Below, piece by piece: positions 15,215 to 25,177 of a stretch of DNA of 38,101 bases. Under the pieces are notes generated by a model. The model did no database searches, had not been told where the DNA came from, and worked only from the letters and a program-made list of their open reading frames with translations. Positions within the stretch are counted from its first letter, which is position 1. The number at the start of each line of letters is the position of its first letter. The DNA lies in NCBI GenBank assembly GCA_947630665.1, contig CANRID010000024.1, forward strand, positions 1 to 38,101, written 5' to 3'. Origin of the DNA: an uncultured Bacteroidales bacterium (GTDB taxonomy: Bacteria; Bacteroidota; Bacteroidia; Bacteroidales; UBA932). The translations under genes and the position numbers were made by a program.

Positions 15215-16288
15215 ATGATGAGAATCCGGAAAATATTGATTATACTGACGGTCGCCGTATCGGCTGCTTCTTGTTCCAATTATTACGAGATCGTGATGAA
15301 AAGCTCCGATGTGGATATGAAATACGAGGCGGCTTTCCATTATTTCAACAGTGGCAAATACAAGAAGGCGGCGGATATATTCGAGAATCTCAGGCTTTTG
15401 TGCCAGGGAACGCCGCAGGAAGATACCGTGCAGTATTATAATGCTCTCAGTAATTATAAATACGGGGATTTTGTCACGGCCGAAAGTAATTTCTCACACT
15501 TTATCGAAGTGTTTCCCCGGAGTCCTTTTACCAAGGAGGCGGAATATCTGAGAATTCAGTGTCTGTATGATGCCACTTACCGGTACGAACTGGATCCGAC
15601 GCCTACCCGCAAAGCGATGGTAGTGATAACGGAATATATGTACGACAATCCTGGAAGCGAGTATTTTGACGAGTGCGAGGCGATTTTGAAGGATCTGCAG
15701 GGACGGCTGGACCGTAAAAACTATGAAAGCGCCAGACTCTATTATACCATGGAGGATTACAAGGCGGCCAGTTATGCACTGAAAAATGTCTTGCGGGAGA
15801 ATGCGGAGAATGTCTACAGGGAATATATCATGTATTATATTGCCATGTCTGCTTATAAATTCGCCCTGAACAGCGTTTCGGAGAGGCAACCGGAAAGATA
15901 TCTGGTCTTCATGGATGAATATTATAACTTTATCAGCGAATATCCGGAATCTCCGTTAAGAAAGGGATTGGATGTCTATTTCGAGAAGGCCCAGAAATTC
16001 TCCCGCAGAAAAGGGATAGACAGCGAGACGGTAGAGGAAGCCGATGAAATGAAAGACACCGATTTGAAAAAACAGGAAAAGAACGTGCGCAAGGCCGAAA
16101 AGGAAGTGGGTGTTTCCGACCAGTCCGGCAGGGTGATCACCAAGAGCGAGCCGAAACTTTCCAAAGAGGAAAAGTTGAAGCGGAAACAGGACCGGAAAGC
16201 GGAGAAAGCGGCAGAAAAAAATGACATAACAACAGGTCCCGACAATAAAAAGCCGGAACCGGAAAAACGAAATAACAGGGAAAAATAA
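15215..16288 (+). CDS. bamD: Outer membrane assembly lipoprotein BamD
   Basis: 357 residues from the ATG at 15215 (TTG 15212 and ATG 15218 are near-equivalent). A signal peptide ends in the lipobox S-A-A-S-C with lipidated C20. Residues about 35-265 form tetratricopeptide-like helices with the Y-x-x-G-x-Y-x-x-A and P-x-S-P-x-x-x-E-A patterns of BamD/YfiO; the opening E-A-A-F-H-Y-F-N-S-G-K-Y-K-K-A is diagnostic. The C-terminal 75 residues are highly charged (Lys/Glu), an addition seen in many Bacteroidetes versions. BamD works with BamA (encoded at 29.6 kb) in inserting beta-barrel proteins. It is followed by rpoZ after 8 bp, a gene order common in this phylum. Confidence 0.93.
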   Translation: MMRIRKILIILTVAVSAASCSNYYEIVMKSSDVDMKYEAAFHYFNSGKYKKAADIFENLRLLCQGTPQEDTVQYYNALSNYKYGDFVTAESNFSHFIEVFPRSPFTKEAEYLRIQCLYDATYRYELDPTPTRKAMVVITEYMYDNPGSEYFDECEAILKDLQGRLDRKNYESARLYYTMEDYKAASYALKNVLRENAENVYREYIMYYIAMSAYKFALNSVSERQPERYLVFMDEYYNFISEYPESPLRKGLDVYFEKAQKFSRRKGIDSETVEEADEMKDTDLKKQEKNVRKAEKEVGVSDQSGRVITKSEPKLSKEEKLKRKQDRKAEKAAEKNDITTGPDNKKPEPEKRNNREK

Positions 16289-16296
16289 TATATAAT

Positions 16297-16614
16297 ATGG
16301 AAAAGACTCAACATAAAGTGGCTACTACTACCATTACCAGGAATTTATCCGAATTGGCGCAGCCTACCGGCAATATTTACGAAACGACCATGATAATTGC
16401 TAAAAGAGCTAATCAGATCGCTGCGGAAATCAAACAGGAACTCAGTGCGAAACTGGAAGAGTTCTCCAATTTTGCGGATACGCTGGAAGAAACTTTCGAA
16501 AATAGGGAACAGATAGAAATTTCCCGCCACTATGAAAAATTGCCAAAGCCTACTTTAGTGGCTATCAAGGAATTCCAGGACGGAGAAATTTATTATCGTA
16601 AAATAGAAAGCTAA
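16297..16614 (+). CDS. rpoZ: RNA polymerase omega subunit, Bacteroidetes type
   Basis: 105 residues with the Rpb6/omega fold: the A-K-R-A-N-Q-I helix (about residues 35-41), the F-E-N-R-E-Q-I-E-I-S-R segment (about 66-76), and K-P-T-L-V-A-I-K-E-F near the end. This is the phylum-specific omega, longer than the proteobacterial form and easily missed by short-protein annotation. Omega assists assembly and stability of the polymerase. It sits 8 bp after bamD, a conserved neighbourhood for this gene. Confidence 0.88.
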   Translation: MEKTQHKVATTTITRNLSELAQPTGNIYETTMIIAKRANQIAAEIKQELSAKLEEFSNFADTLEETFENREQIEISRHYEKLPKPTLVAIKEFQDGEIYYRKIES

Positions 16615-16649
16615 ACGCCCCGTCCGACAGGATTTCTCCCTACGACTCT

Positions 16650-16657
16650 TATATTTG
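16650..16657 (+). promoter_or_regulatory. -7 promoter element of coaBC
   Basis: TATATTTG is an exact -7 match, 49 bases before the coaBC start codon and 35 bases after the rpoZ stop. No TTTG is present at the right -33 distance, so it may be a weak or activated promoter. Confidence 0.5.
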
Positions 16658-16706
16658 CGATATACGGGTCGTGGATATCTTTTAAAGATGGAACAATTCT
16701 TTATTT

Positions 16707-17918
16707 ATGCTTAAGGGGAAGCGTATATTATTGGGGATCACCGGAAGTATCGCCGCTTATAAAGCGGCTGTGCTGGCTCGCGGGTTAGTAAAGGAAGGAG
16801 CCCTGGTAAAAGTCGTCATGACTCCCATGGCCCGTCAGTTCATTACTCCGCTGACGATGGCTACTCTTACCCGGAACCCGATATTGGTGGATTTCTATAA
16901 TCCCGAAAACGGGGATTGGAACAGTCATGTAAGTTTGGGCCTGTGGGCGGATTTGCTGCTGATCGCTCCCGCAACGGCCAATACTTTGGGAAAAATGGCT
17001 GCGGGTATTGCGGACAATTTGTTGCTGACCACCTATTTGTCGGCCAAATGTCCGGTAGCGGTCGCTCCGGCGATGGATCTGGACATGTATGCACATCCTT
17101 CCACCCAGGAGAATTTGAGCCGGCTCCGGCAGCGGGGAGTGCGGATTATAGAGCCGTCTGCAGGAGAGTTGGCCAGCGGATTGGAGGGAAAGGGACGGAT
17201 GGAGGAACCGGAAAAAATCCTTTTACACATACAAAGTATTTTCGCCTCTGCCGGACCGTTGTCGGGAAAAAAGATATTGATAACTGCGGGACCTACGCGG
17301 GAAGCTATAGATCCTGTCCGGTATATTTCCAACTATTCATCCGGCAAAATGGGATATTGTCTGGCGCGGGAAGCGGCGGAAAGGGGAGCGGAGGTACATG
17401 TAATCAGCGGCCCGGTGTCTGCGGACTCCGGATATCCGGGAATCAGAGTCACGCATGTGGAATCCGCCGCCCAGATGTTCGCGCAGGTACGGGAAAATTA
17501 TGAAGATGCGGATATCGTCGTATTATGTGCGGCCGTAGCCGATTTTGCCGTGGCCCATCCTGCCCGGGAGAAGATAAAACGGGGAAAAGAGGGGTGGACC
17601 TTAGAATTGGCCCCTACGGAAGACATAGCCGCATGGGTGGGGGCGCATAAAAAGCCGGGAAGCATTCTGGCGGGATTCGCCCTGGAGACGAATGACGGCA
17701 TGGAGAACGCCCGGAAGAAATTAGAGAAAAAAAATCTGGATATGATCGTATTGAATTCCATGCAGGATCCGGGGGCCGGGTTCGGCGGGGATACCAATAA
17801 AGTTACCTTGATTTTCAAAAACCGGGAAGCCGTCGTGTTCCCTCTTAAGCCGAAAACGGAGGTGGCTGCGGATATTATGGACCATATAGAGATGCTGGCC
17901 GGATGCTCGGAAAACTGA
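16707..17918 (+). CDS. coaBC: Bifunctional phosphopantothenoylcysteine decarboxylase / phosphopantothenate-cysteine ligase
   Basis: 403 residues. Residues 1-175 are the FMN-dependent decarboxylase (CoaC): G-I-T-G-S-I-A-A-Y-K (10-19), the active histidine in N-S-H-V-S-L, A-P-A-T-A-N-T, and the substrate loop P-A-M-D-L-D-M-Y. Residues about 185-400 are the ligase (CoaB), with I-T-A-G-P-T-R-E-A-I-D-P-V-R-Y and S-S-G-K-M-G. Together they make 4'-phosphopantetheine in coenzyme A synthesis. Two sites differ from E. coli: Asp replaces Asn in the P-x-M-N-x-x-M-W motif, and the catalytic Cys of the G-x-L-A-C-G loop is Ser (GELASGLEGKGR). As I recall both changes occur across Bacteroidetes. Its end overlaps recN by 16 bp. 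Confidence 0.95.
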   Translation: MLKGKRILLGITGSIAAYKAAVLARGLVKEGALVKVVMTPMARQFITPLTMATLTRNPILVDFYNPENGDWNSHVSLGLWADLLLIAPATANTLGKMAAGIADNLLLTTYLSAKCPVAVAPAMDLDMYAHPSTQENLSRLRQRGVRIIEPSAGELASGLEGKGRMEEPEKILLHIQSIFASAGPLSGKKILITAGPTREAIDPVRYISNYSSGKMGYCLAREAAERGAEVHVISGPVSADSGYPGIRVTHVESAAQMFAQVRENYEDADIVVLCAAVADFAVAHPAREKIKRGKEGWTLELAPTEDIAAWVGAHKKPGSILAGFALETNDGMENARKKLEKKNLDMIVLNSMQDPGAGFGGDTNKVTLIFKNREAVVFPLKPKTEVAADIMDHIEMLAGCSEN

Positions 17919-19588
17919 CCATACAAAATTACGCATTGATCGAAAATCTGGATGCCGATTTTCCCGATGGCTTGGTGATCATCACCGGTGAAACAGGTGC
18001 CGGAAAATCCATTCTGCTGGGAGCCTTGTCCCTGTTGCTCGGAGCTAAGGCCGATGTGTCCGTATTGAAGGATCCCGCCCGCAATTGCGTGGTGGAAGGG
18101 GAGTTCGATATTACGGACAGCCATATTCCCGCGGAACTGCTTGGGGAAGAGCCGGAAGAGGGTGAGGAGAGGGATTCTTTCTGCGAAAACGGCAGATTGC
18201 TTCTCAGACGGGTCATTTCTCCGGGAGGCCGCTCACGCTCTTTTATAAACGACCGCCCTGTTCCGAACGCTACTTTAGCGGCTTTGGCCGGACGGCTTGT
18301 GGATGTGCACGCCCAGCATCAGCATTTATTGCTGAGCGACGGGGCTTATCAGTTATCCGTTTTAGATTATTTTGCCGGTACTGCCGGATTGCTGGAAGAA
18401 TATAAAAAGACATATAGCGCTCTTCAGGAAGCCCGCAGCGCTTTGGCGAATCTCTGTCGGGAAATGGAGCGGATGGATAGGGAAGTAGATTATAAGCAAT
18501 ATCAGTTCGATAAATTGGAACAGGCCCGTCTTCGTCCGGGAGAACGGGAAGAACTCGAGGCGGAGCAAAAGCAACTGGCGAATGCGGAAGAGATCAAAAA
18601 TTCCCTTTATGGCGCGGCCCAGCTTATGCGGCCTATGGGAACTTCGCTCGTGCAAAATTTAAAGGATGCGGCCCATATATTGAGAAAGTATTCTAACTTT
18701 GTGCCCGCTTTCGGGGAACTGGCCTCCAGATTGGAAACATGCCGGATCGAATGCCGGGATATCGAGGAGGAATTGGAGCGGCGCGCAGAAGAAGTAACCG
18801 TATCTCCGGACCGGCTGGAAAAGGTGGAAAGCCGTATGGGGGAGATAGAGTTGTTGTTGAAAAAGTACGGCTGCACCGATGTGGAATCCCTGATTGCCGT
18901 AAAAGACGGTTTGGAGCGGGAATTGCTTGATGTCGGCGCCAATCAGGAGAATAAGCTGCATTTGGAAGCGCAGGTGGAACAACTCGAAAAGGATCTGGAG
19001 CGGCAGGCCGAAAAGTTGTCGGAAAAAAGAGCTGCGAAAACCCGGGAGCTGGGACACACTTTGGAGGAAAAGATAAAAGATCTGGAGATGCCTTTCGCCC
19101 GATTCGAGGTGGAGCTGACTCCGGCGGATCATTTTACTCCGCAAGGGAAAGACCGGATCCGGTTTATGTTTTCCGCTAACGGAACGGAAAAGACGACCGA
19201 ACTGGCCCGGGTGGCTTCCGGCGGGGAATTATCCCGCATCATGTTATGCCTGAAGTCTTTGATGGCTGCATATACGGGAATGCCGACCTTGATTTTCGAT
19301 GAAATCGACACCGGCGTTTCGGGCCGTATAGCGGATAAGATGGGAAAACTTATAGGGGAATTGGGCGAGAATATGCAAGTGTTCGCCATTACCCATTTGC
19401 CCCAGATCGCATCCAAAGGAGATACCCATTTGCTGGTTTATAAGGAGTTCGATGACCGGAAGAGAGCGCATACCAAAATAAAACGCTTAGAGGGGCAGGA
19501 AAGGGTGATGGAAATAGCCAGGATGCTGAGCGGTTCGGAATTGTCGGAAGCCGCCGTAGAGAATGCAAAATACTTATTAAAAAAATAA
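17903..19588 (+). CDS. recN: DNA repair protein RecN
   Basis: 561 residues, full length. The Walker A motif GETGAGKS is at 29-36, a long central coiled coil (about 150-380) separates the ATPase halves, the ABC signature ASGGELSR is near 432-440, and Walker [13 protein letters not shown] is near 461-472. RecN is an SMC-like cohesin that acts in double-strand break repair. Its start lies inside coaBC (16-bp overlap), implying translational coupling. nagB follows after 2 bp. Confidence 0.96.
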   Translation: MLGKLTIQNYALIENLDADFPDGLVIITGETGAGKSILLGALSLLLGAKADVSVLKDPARNCVVEGEFDITDSHIPAELLGEEPEEGEERDSFCENGRLLLRRVISPGGRSRSFINDRPVPNATLAALAGRLVDVHAQHQHLLLSDGAYQLSVLDYFAGTAGLLEEYKKTYSALQEARSALANLCREMERMDREVDYKQYQFDKLEQARLRPGEREELEAEQKQLANAEEIKNSLYGAAQLMRPMGTSLVQNLKDAAHILRKYSNFVPAFGELASRLETCRIECRDIEEELERRAEEVTVSPDRLEKVESRMGEIELLLKKYGCTDVESLIAVKDGLERELLDVGANQENKLHLEAQVEQLEKDLERQAEKLSEKRAAKTRELGHTLEEKIKDLEMPFARFEVELTPADHFTPQGKDRIRFMFSANGTEKTTELARVASGGELSRIMLCLKSLMAAYTGMPTLIFDEIDTGVSGRIADKMGKLIGELGENMQVFAITHLPQIASKGDTHLLVYKEFDDRKRAHTKIKRLEGQERVMEIARMLSGSELSEAAVENAKYLLKK

Positions 19589-19590
19589 CT

Positions 19591-20400
19591 ATGAGATTAA
19601 TTATTCAAGAATCGTATTCACAGCTTTCGCAATGGGCGGCAGCATATATCGTAAAAAGAATTAAAGAATTCGGTCCCTCTGCGGATCGCCCCTTCGTATT
19701 GGGTTTGCCTACCGGTTCCACTCCGTTGGGAACTTACAGGGAATTGATTAAATTGTACAACGAAAAGAAAATCTCTTTCGCCAATGTGGTTACTTTTAAT
19801 ATGGATGAATATATCGGTTTGCCGGTGGATCATCCCGAAAGCTACCATTCATTCATGTGGAATAATTTTTTCAAGTACATAGATATCAAAAAAGAAAATG
19901 CGAATATCCTCAACGGGAACGCTGCGGATCCCGAGGAAGAATGTGTGCGTTACGAGGAGAAAATAAAATCGTACGGCGGCATTCGTCTGTTTATGGGAGG
20001 TGTGGGTCCCGACGGGCATATCGCCTTCAATGAACCCGGTTCCTCCCTTACTTCCCGTACCCGGGTCAAATCGCTGACTACCGATACCATAATCGCCAAT
20101 TCCAGGTTTTTCGATCATGATATTACCAAAGTGCCGAAAACGGCATTGACCGTGGGAGTGGGCACGATCATGGATGCGGAAGAGGTGATGATCTTAGTGA
20201 ACGGCCATAACAAGGCGCATGCCTTATATCAGGCGGTGGAAGGTGCCGTCAACCACATGTGGACGATAAGCATTTTGCAAATGCATCCTAAAGGAATTAT
20301 AGTCTGCGATGACGCTTCTACGGTAGAACTCAAAGTGGGGACGGTCAATTATTATAAGGATATCGAAAAGAACAACCTCAACCCCGAAGCGCTCCTGTAA
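19591..20400 (+). CDS. nagB: Glucosamine-6-phosphate deaminase
   Basis: 269 residues. The catalytic residues known for the E. coli enzyme fall at identical positions: D72 in NMDEYIG, D141 and H143 in GPDGHIAF, and E148. The phosphate loop G-L-P-T-G-S-T-P is at 38-45. It converts glucosamine-6-phosphate to fructose-6-phosphate and ammonia, linking amino-sugar breakdown with glycolysis. The gene begins two bases after recN, so it is carried in the coaBC-recN operon although unrelated in function. Confidence 0.96.
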   Translation: MRLIIQESYSQLSQWAAAYIVKRIKEFGPSADRPFVLGLPTGSTPLGTYRELIKLYNEKKISFANVVTFNMDEYIGLPVDHPESYHSFMWNNFFKYIDIKKENANILNGNAADPEEECVRYEEKIKSYGGIRLFMGGVGPDGHIAFNEPGSSLTSRTRVKSLTTDTIIANSRFFDHDITKVPKTALTVGVGTIMDAEEVMILVNGHNKAHALYQAVEGAVNHMWTISILQMHPKGIIVCDDASTVELKVGTVNYYKDIEKNNLNPEALL

Positions 20401-20412
20401 AATCCGTTGTTT

Positions 20413-22209
20413 ATGAACAGAACAGAAGCACTGGATTCTTTGAGGGAGTTCTTGAAGGAGCGGGGAATTTCCGCCATGATTATTCCTACGAACGACCCTC
20501 ATTTTGGGGAATATACGCAAGCCCATTATAAAGTCCGGGAATGGCTGAGCGGCTTTACGGGATCGGCCGGAACGCTGGTGGTCACGGAAACGGATGCGGC
20601 CTTGTGGACGGATTCCCGATATTTCGTCCAGGCGGCGAGGGAGTTGTCAGGCTCCGGAATATGCCTGATGAAAATGAAAATGGAAGGCACTCCTTCCATT
20701 GCCGGATGGATCAGGGAGCAATATCCGTCGGGAGCCCGGGTGGGAATAGACGGAGCGTTGTTTTCCTATGCGGATTATCTGCAATTGAAAAAGGATCTGG
20801 CTCCTTTGACCGTGGAATCGATTCCCGACCCGTTCGACCGGATATGGAAAGAGCGGCCCCCTTTGGCATTCCGGCCCGTAACGGTCCTCCCCCAGGAGTA
20901 TTCCGGGGAGAGCGCCGCTTCTAAATTCGAGCGGGTCAAACAGGCGTTGTGCATGGGCGACAGACGTTTTGTTTATATCGTAACGGCTTGCGATGAGGTC
21001 GCTTGGCTATGTAATATAAGAGGCACCGACATAGAATACAACCCGCTTCCCCAATCCTATGCGGTCATAACCAATCAAGCGGTCCATCTGTTTGCGGATT
21101 TGCAAGCCTTGGATGAAGAAACGCAAAGGTATTTGCGTTCTCAGGGAATCGAAATTCATCCTTACGACAGCTTTACCGAAAGGTTAGGGGAGTTTCCGTC
21201 GGATACCTTGCGGGTATGTTCTGCCGCGCGGATTACGGTTCGGGATTACAATGCGCTGAACATACAGGGCGCCGTCTTTACGGACGATCCTCTTGCAGGC
21301 GGAACGGTGGCCCGGCTGAAAGCGATTAAAAACGAATGCGAAGCGGAAGGTTTCAGAAAAGCGTTTTTGACGGACGGCATCGCATGGTGCAAATTGCTTA
21401 AATATATCGATGATTCGTTGCGCGAAGGACGGGAACTGGACGAATATGCGTTGGGGGAAAAACTGATTGCATTCCGGAAAGAATGTCCGCTCTACCGGGG
21501 GGAAAGTTTCGAGCCGATCGTCGCCTTCGGACCGGCGGCGGCCCTGCCCCATTACAGTGCTACGGAAACGAGTTCGCAAAAGATAGGAACGGATAATTTC
21601 CTGCTGATGGATACGGGAGGACATTATCTGTTCGGAACGACCGACACCACCCGCACGATTCCGGTGGGGAAACTTACGGAGGAACAGAAGATCAATTACA
21701 CGCTTGTGCTCAAAGGGATGATCGCTCTCAGTATGGCGGCGTTCCCTAAGGGTACGCGGGGAGCGAGTTTGGATGTCCTGGCACGGGGACCGCTTTATAC
21801 CCGCGGACTTATGTATTTTCACGGGACCGGACACGGAATCGGCCATTATCTGTGCGTACATGAAGGGCCGCAGAGTATCCGTATGGAAGAAAATCCCGTA
21901 CCGCTGGAGCCGGGAATGGTGCTTTCGAATGAACCGGCCGTTTATATGGAGGGAAAATACGGTATCCGGACGGAAAATGTATTGATGGTGCGGGAATGGA
22001 AAACTACCCCGGTCAATGAGTTTTACCGGTTCGAAACCCTGACTCTCGTGCCTATTGCCACGGAGTGCATTGCGAAAGGAATTCTGGCGGAAGAGGAAAT
22101 CGTATGGCTGAACGGATATAATGCTCAGGTGTATGAAAAGATCTCTCCGTTCCTGGATCCGGAGGAAAAACAATGGCTCGGGAAGGCGTGCCGTCCTTGC
22201 CTTATTTAA
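20413..22209 (+). CDS. Xaa-Pro aminopeptidase (M24B, aminopeptidase P)
   Basis: 598 residues from the ATG at 20413. It has the three-domain layout of the long aminopeptidase P (two creatinase-like N-terminal domains, residues about 1-300, and a C-terminal pita-bread catalytic domain). Metal ligands appear in order: the two Asp of the D-T-G-G-H-Y-L-F-G-T-T-D-T-T-R segment, His in H-G-T-G-H-G-I-G, Glu in N-E-P-A-V-Y, and Glu in Y-R-F-E-T-L-T. No signal peptide, so cytoplasmic. It removes N-terminal residues preceding proline. It starts 12 bp after nagB and ends 6 bp from the convergent LysM gene. Confidence 0.93.
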   Translation: MNRTEALDSLREFLKERGISAMIIPTNDPHFGEYTQAHYKVREWLSGFTGSAGTLVVTETDAALWTDSRYFVQAARELSGSGICLMKMKMEGTPSIAGWIREQYPSGARVGIDGALFSYADYLQLKKDLAPLTVESIPDPFDRIWKERPPLAFRPVTVLPQEYSGESAASKFERVKQALCMGDRRFVYIVTACDEVAWLCNIRGTDIEYNPLPQSYAVITNQAVHLFADLQALDEETQRYLRSQGIEIHPYDSFTERLGEFPSDTLRVCSAARITVRDYNALNIQGAVFTDDPLAGGTVARLKAIKNECEAEGFRKAFLTDGIAWCKLLKYIDDSLREGRELDEYALGEKLIAFRKECPLYRGESFEPIVAFGPAAALPHYSATETSSQKIGTDNFLLMDTGGHYLFGTTDTTRTIPVGKLTEEQKINYTLVLKGMIALSMAAFPKGTRGASLDVLARGPLYTRGLMYFHGTGHGIGHYLCVHEGPQSIRMEENPVPLEPGMVLSNEPAVYMEGKYGIRTENVLMVREWKTTPVNEFYRFETLTLVPIATECIAKGILAEEEIVWLNGYNAQVYEKISPFLDPEEKQWLGKACRPCLI

Positions 22210-22215
22210 TCCTTT

Positions 22216-24117
22216 TTAATTTTCCAGAAGCGTAACGGAATAATCGGGATTATAACGGATATTGCGGGTGGCTATATTTTCGAATCCTTCCCCGGGAGTT
22301 TTCCGGAAAAATACGAAATCGGCCTGCAATAATCTTCCTTCCGGCATTTTTTGCTGGTAGAACAGGCTGCTCCCGTGTTTTAACAGGTTGGACAAGAAAT
22401 AATAGGCGATATCGTATCCCTGAAATGCGTACGGGGTGGGTTCCGTATTGTATAAGGCCCGGTAGCGCAACAGGAATTCTTTTACGGAGCCGCTGGAATA
22501 ATCTACGAAATACGGTACGGAAAGACACAGATTCATGCGGTGGAAAAGCTCCGGATCGATGGTCTCGAAGTTTCTCCATTTAGGCATCCCATATAGACGG
22601 ATCGTCCTGTTTTCTTTGATGGTCAATCCTAAATTCCTGACCACATCGCTTACAAAAGCTTCGCTGTTGGACGGCACTAATACAACGGTATTGAGCGTAT
22701 CGCCGCCCGATTGATCCAGCTGCCTTAAAAGGGTTCCGTATATATTCCTTCCCTCCAGTATGCCGTAGGATAGAGTGGAATACGAAATAAAGTTCTTTGA
22801 GAGAAGGTCTTTGGCAATTCTTACTAACGCAGTATCTTCGCCGCTCTTTTCGTATATTAGCAAGACCTGTTGCGATCTTGTTTTATACAGATCTTTTTTC
22901 ATTAATTCTATCAGATTCTCCATTTGGCGGTAAGGGCTCGGAGGGGCCTGAATAATAGAAGGATTTCCGCTCAGAAGCATTTCAGCGGCCGGATCCATCG
23001 GAGATATGACGGGAATATTTTCCTGTCGGGAAAATCCGGCTATCTGCTTCAGATCGCGGTTGTGTACCGGTCCGATAAGCATCTGGTTATTTTCCAAACG
23101 GCCCTTTTCCATTAACTTTTCCACGGAAGGGTAGTCCGACTGGTCGTATATATTGATTTCCATATCCATCCCTTTCTCTTTCATGGCTTTTACGGCCAGA
23201 AGGGCGCCTGCATAGAAGTCCATGAAATTGGAACTGGACCCGTCCGGGTACCGGCTGTTCAGGGGGAGGATCATACCGATGCGAAAAGGTCCCGGTTGGG
23301 AATAATTCTTTTCCAACGGAGCGAATCCGGAAGAATCGGACGGATATCGGCCGGGGAATAAACGGGGATCAGAGGCCTGTTCTCCCTGGGTTCCCGACAG
23401 CGGCTCCTTTCCATCCTCCGTTCCGGCTGCCGCCCCCGGAACGATGGCTTCCTGCCTGTTTTCGGCAATGGCGTCTTGATTCCCCGCCTCTTTATTTTTC
23501 TGATATTCCGCTACATATTCCCGGTCCGGAATAAAAAGCACCTGCCGTTTCTTTACTTTGGCATCGGTGAGTTTGTTCAATGCCATAATGGCTTCTTCCG
23601 GAACGTTATAGAACCGGGCTATATCGGTCAGGGTTTCATACCACCGGACGGTATGCCGTTTGTATTTCCGGATATTTTCCCCGTCCGCATCGCGGCTCCC
23701 GGAAATATCGTCGTCCGCGTTATCGGATACAGCGGTGTCCCGCCCGGGATTTTGCCTGTTCCTCTCCTGCGTACGGGCAGAGCGGGTTTCTCCGGACAAT
23801 TGCCGGCCGGAATTTTCCTGCGCGGTGCGATTGCCGGAAACCCCGTTATCTTCCGGACCGCCCGCAGGAATGTACAGGAGCATACCGGCTTTCAATCCGG
23901 CCGAAACCTGCGGGTTCTGTTTTTGTATTTCTGCGATTTCGATACCGTACATTTTACCTAAGGAATACAGGGTTTCCCCTTTTTTTACCTTATGGGCATA
24001 CATGATTTTTCCCTTTACGTTCACTTTTTCAGCCGAAGCCGGAATGTTTTGCGCACAGAGAGGCCGCCCCGTAAAAGCAATCAGAGCCGCCAGGATCGAA
24101 ATCAATATTACTTTCAT
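22216..24117 (-). CDS. Exported LysM protein with periplasmic-binding-protein domain
   Basis: 633 residues. A Sec signal peptide (about 1-22, ending LCAQ) is followed by two LysM domains (about 39-84 with [10 protein letters not shown], and about 153-198 with the [10 protein letters not shown] variant) separated by a Ser/Arg/Asn-rich linker. A second disordered linker leads to a type-1 periplasmic binding fold (about 270-633) of the leucine/amide-binding family, with the opening [11 protein letters not shown]. The LysM part should hold it on peptidoglycan. A similar architecture is common in Bacteroidales; function is unproven, possibly a wall-bound sensor like LpoA, not a transport subunit, since no permease is nearby. 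Its start overlaps the purC stop by four bases (ATGA-type). Confidence 0.85.
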   Translation of the reverse strand: MKVILISILAALIAFTGRPLCAQNIPASAEKVNVKGKIMYAHKVKKGETLYSLGKMYGIEIAEIQKQNPQVSAGLKAGMLLYIPAGGPEDNGVSGNRTAQENSGRQLSGETRSARTQERNRQNPGRDTAVSDNADDDISGSRDADGENIRKYKRHTVRWYETLTDIARFYNVPEEAIMALNKLTDAKVKKRQVLFIPDREYVAEYQKNKEAGNQDAIAENRQEAIVPGAAAGTEDGKEPLSGTQGEQASDPRLFPGRYPSDSSGFAPLEKNYSQPGPFRIGMILPLNSRYPDGSSSNFMDFYAGALLAVKAMKEKGMDMEINIYDQSDYPSVEKLMEKGRLENNQMLIGPVHNRDLKQIAGFSRQENIPVISPMDPAAEMLLSGNPSIIQAPPSPYRQMENLIELMKKDLYKTRSQQVLLIYEKSGEDTALVRIAKDLLSKNFISYSTLSYGILEGRNIYGTLLRQLDQSGGDTLNTVVLVPSNSEAFVSDVVRNLGLTIKENRTIRLYGMPKWRNFETIDPELFHRMNLCLSVPYFVDYSSGSVKEFLLRYRALYNTEPTPYAFQGYDIAYYFLSNLLKHGSSLFYQQKMPEGRLLQADFVFFRKTPGEGFENIATRNIRYNPDYSVTLLEN

Positions 24118-25064
24118 AAACGGGCCAGCATGTTTTTAACGTTAGTTTCTATTCTTTCGTAGGCATTGTCCGTATATTCGGCCGGCTCGAATTTCGTGCC
24201 GGTGATGTTTTCGTACAATTCTATATAACGGTCGGAAATGCTTTTTACGCGGGCATCATCCATTTCCGGCACTTTCTGCCCTTTTTGGCCGCTGAAATTA
24301 TTTTCCATGAGCCATTCCCGGACGAATTCTTTGGAAAGCTGTTTTTGCTGTTCCCCCTTGTCGAATCTCTCCTGATAACCGTCGGCATAAAAATACCGGC
24401 TGGAATCGGGTGTGTGGATCTCGTCGATGAGGTAAATGTCCCCGTCTTTCAGACCGAACTCGTATTTGGTGTCCACCAGAATGAGCCCCCGTTCCGCTGC
24501 TATTTGCGTGCCTCTTTCGAAAAGGGCCAAGGAATATTCTTCCAGTTTGTTATATACGTCTTCTGGCACTAATTTCCGGCGGATGATTTCTTCGCGGGAA
24601 ATATCCTGATCGTGACCTCCGATTTCCGCTTTGGTGGTCGGGGTAACAATCGGCTTGTCGAATTTCTGGTGCTCCCGCATTCCGTCGGGAATTTTTACTC
24701 CGCATATCTCTCTTGCTCCGGCTTTATAGGCTCTCCAGGAACTTCCTGTCAGATATCCCCTGACGATCATTTCCACCGGAAGCGAATCGCATTTGTACCC
24801 TACGGTTACCATCGGGTCGGGAGAGGCTATTTTCCAGTTTTTTACGATATCGGAGGTGCTGTCCAGAAATTTCGAGGCGATCTGGTTCAATACCTGTCCT
24901 TTATAAGGTATGCCCTTAGGCAATACTACATCGAATGCGGAAATGCGGTCGGTTGCAACCATGACCAGATATTTGTTCGCTATGGTATATACGTCTCTTA
25001 CTTTGCCGACGTATTTGGCGGTTTGATTAGGAAATGCGAATTCCGTACGGGTGATAGATTTCAT
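24114..25064 (-). CDS. purC: Phosphoribosylaminoimidazole-succinocarboxamide synthase
   Basis: 316 residues. The family motifs are clear: G-K-V-R-D-V-Y at about 20-26, D-R-I-S-A-F-D-V near 39-46, the [13 protein letters not shown] segment near 98-110, and the late L-V-D-T-K-Y-E-F-G plus [13 protein letters not shown] pair. It condenses CAIR with aspartate using ATP to give SAICAR in purine synthesis. Length and sequence fit the longer, yeast-like Ade1 form used by Bacteroidetes. It overlaps the LysM gene by four bases and follows the glycosyltransferase gene by 113 bp; I see no riboswitch or exact promoter in that gap. Confidence 0.96.
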   Translation of the reverse strand: MKSITRTEFAFPNQTAKYVGKVRDVYTIANKYLVMVATDRISAFDVVLPKGIPYKGQVLNQIASKFLDSTSDIVKNWKIASPDPMVTVGYKCDSLPVEMIVRGYLTGSSWRAYKAGAREICGVKIPDGMREHQKFDKPIVTPTTKAEIGGHDQDISREEIIRRKLVPEDVYNKLEEYSLALFERGTQIAAERGLILVDTKYEFGLKDGDIYLIDEIHTPDSSRYFYADGYQERFDKGEQQKQLSKEFVREWLMENNFSGQKGQKVPEMDDARVKSISDRYIELYENITGTKFEPAEYTDNAYERIETNVKNMLARL

Positions 25065-25177
25065 AATATATTCTCTATTATATCGTTCTTGTTTTCAGTT
25101 TGTTGTAACTTCATTTGTTTTGCGCCCGGCTTGCAGTCTATATAATGGCGTCCGGTCCGCGAAGGTTTCCGGAATCG

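Noticed and set aside
21184-22173. 329-codon minus-strand frame inside the aminopeptidase gene
   Set aside because: Arg/Phe/His-rich translation typical of antisense reading; the plus strand has all M24 metal ligands.
2579-24690. CCGTCGGGA copies (about nine) as members of the 9-mer family
   Set aside because: Most encode Pro-Asp-Gly on the opposite strand in propeller-like or loop motifs, so they can be explained by protein sequence and codon choice; they were not counted with CTGTCGGGA.
25065-25177. Riboswitch or promoter upstream of purC
   Set aside because: No purine-riboswitch-like fold could be seen and no TAnnTTTG on the minus strand in this gap.
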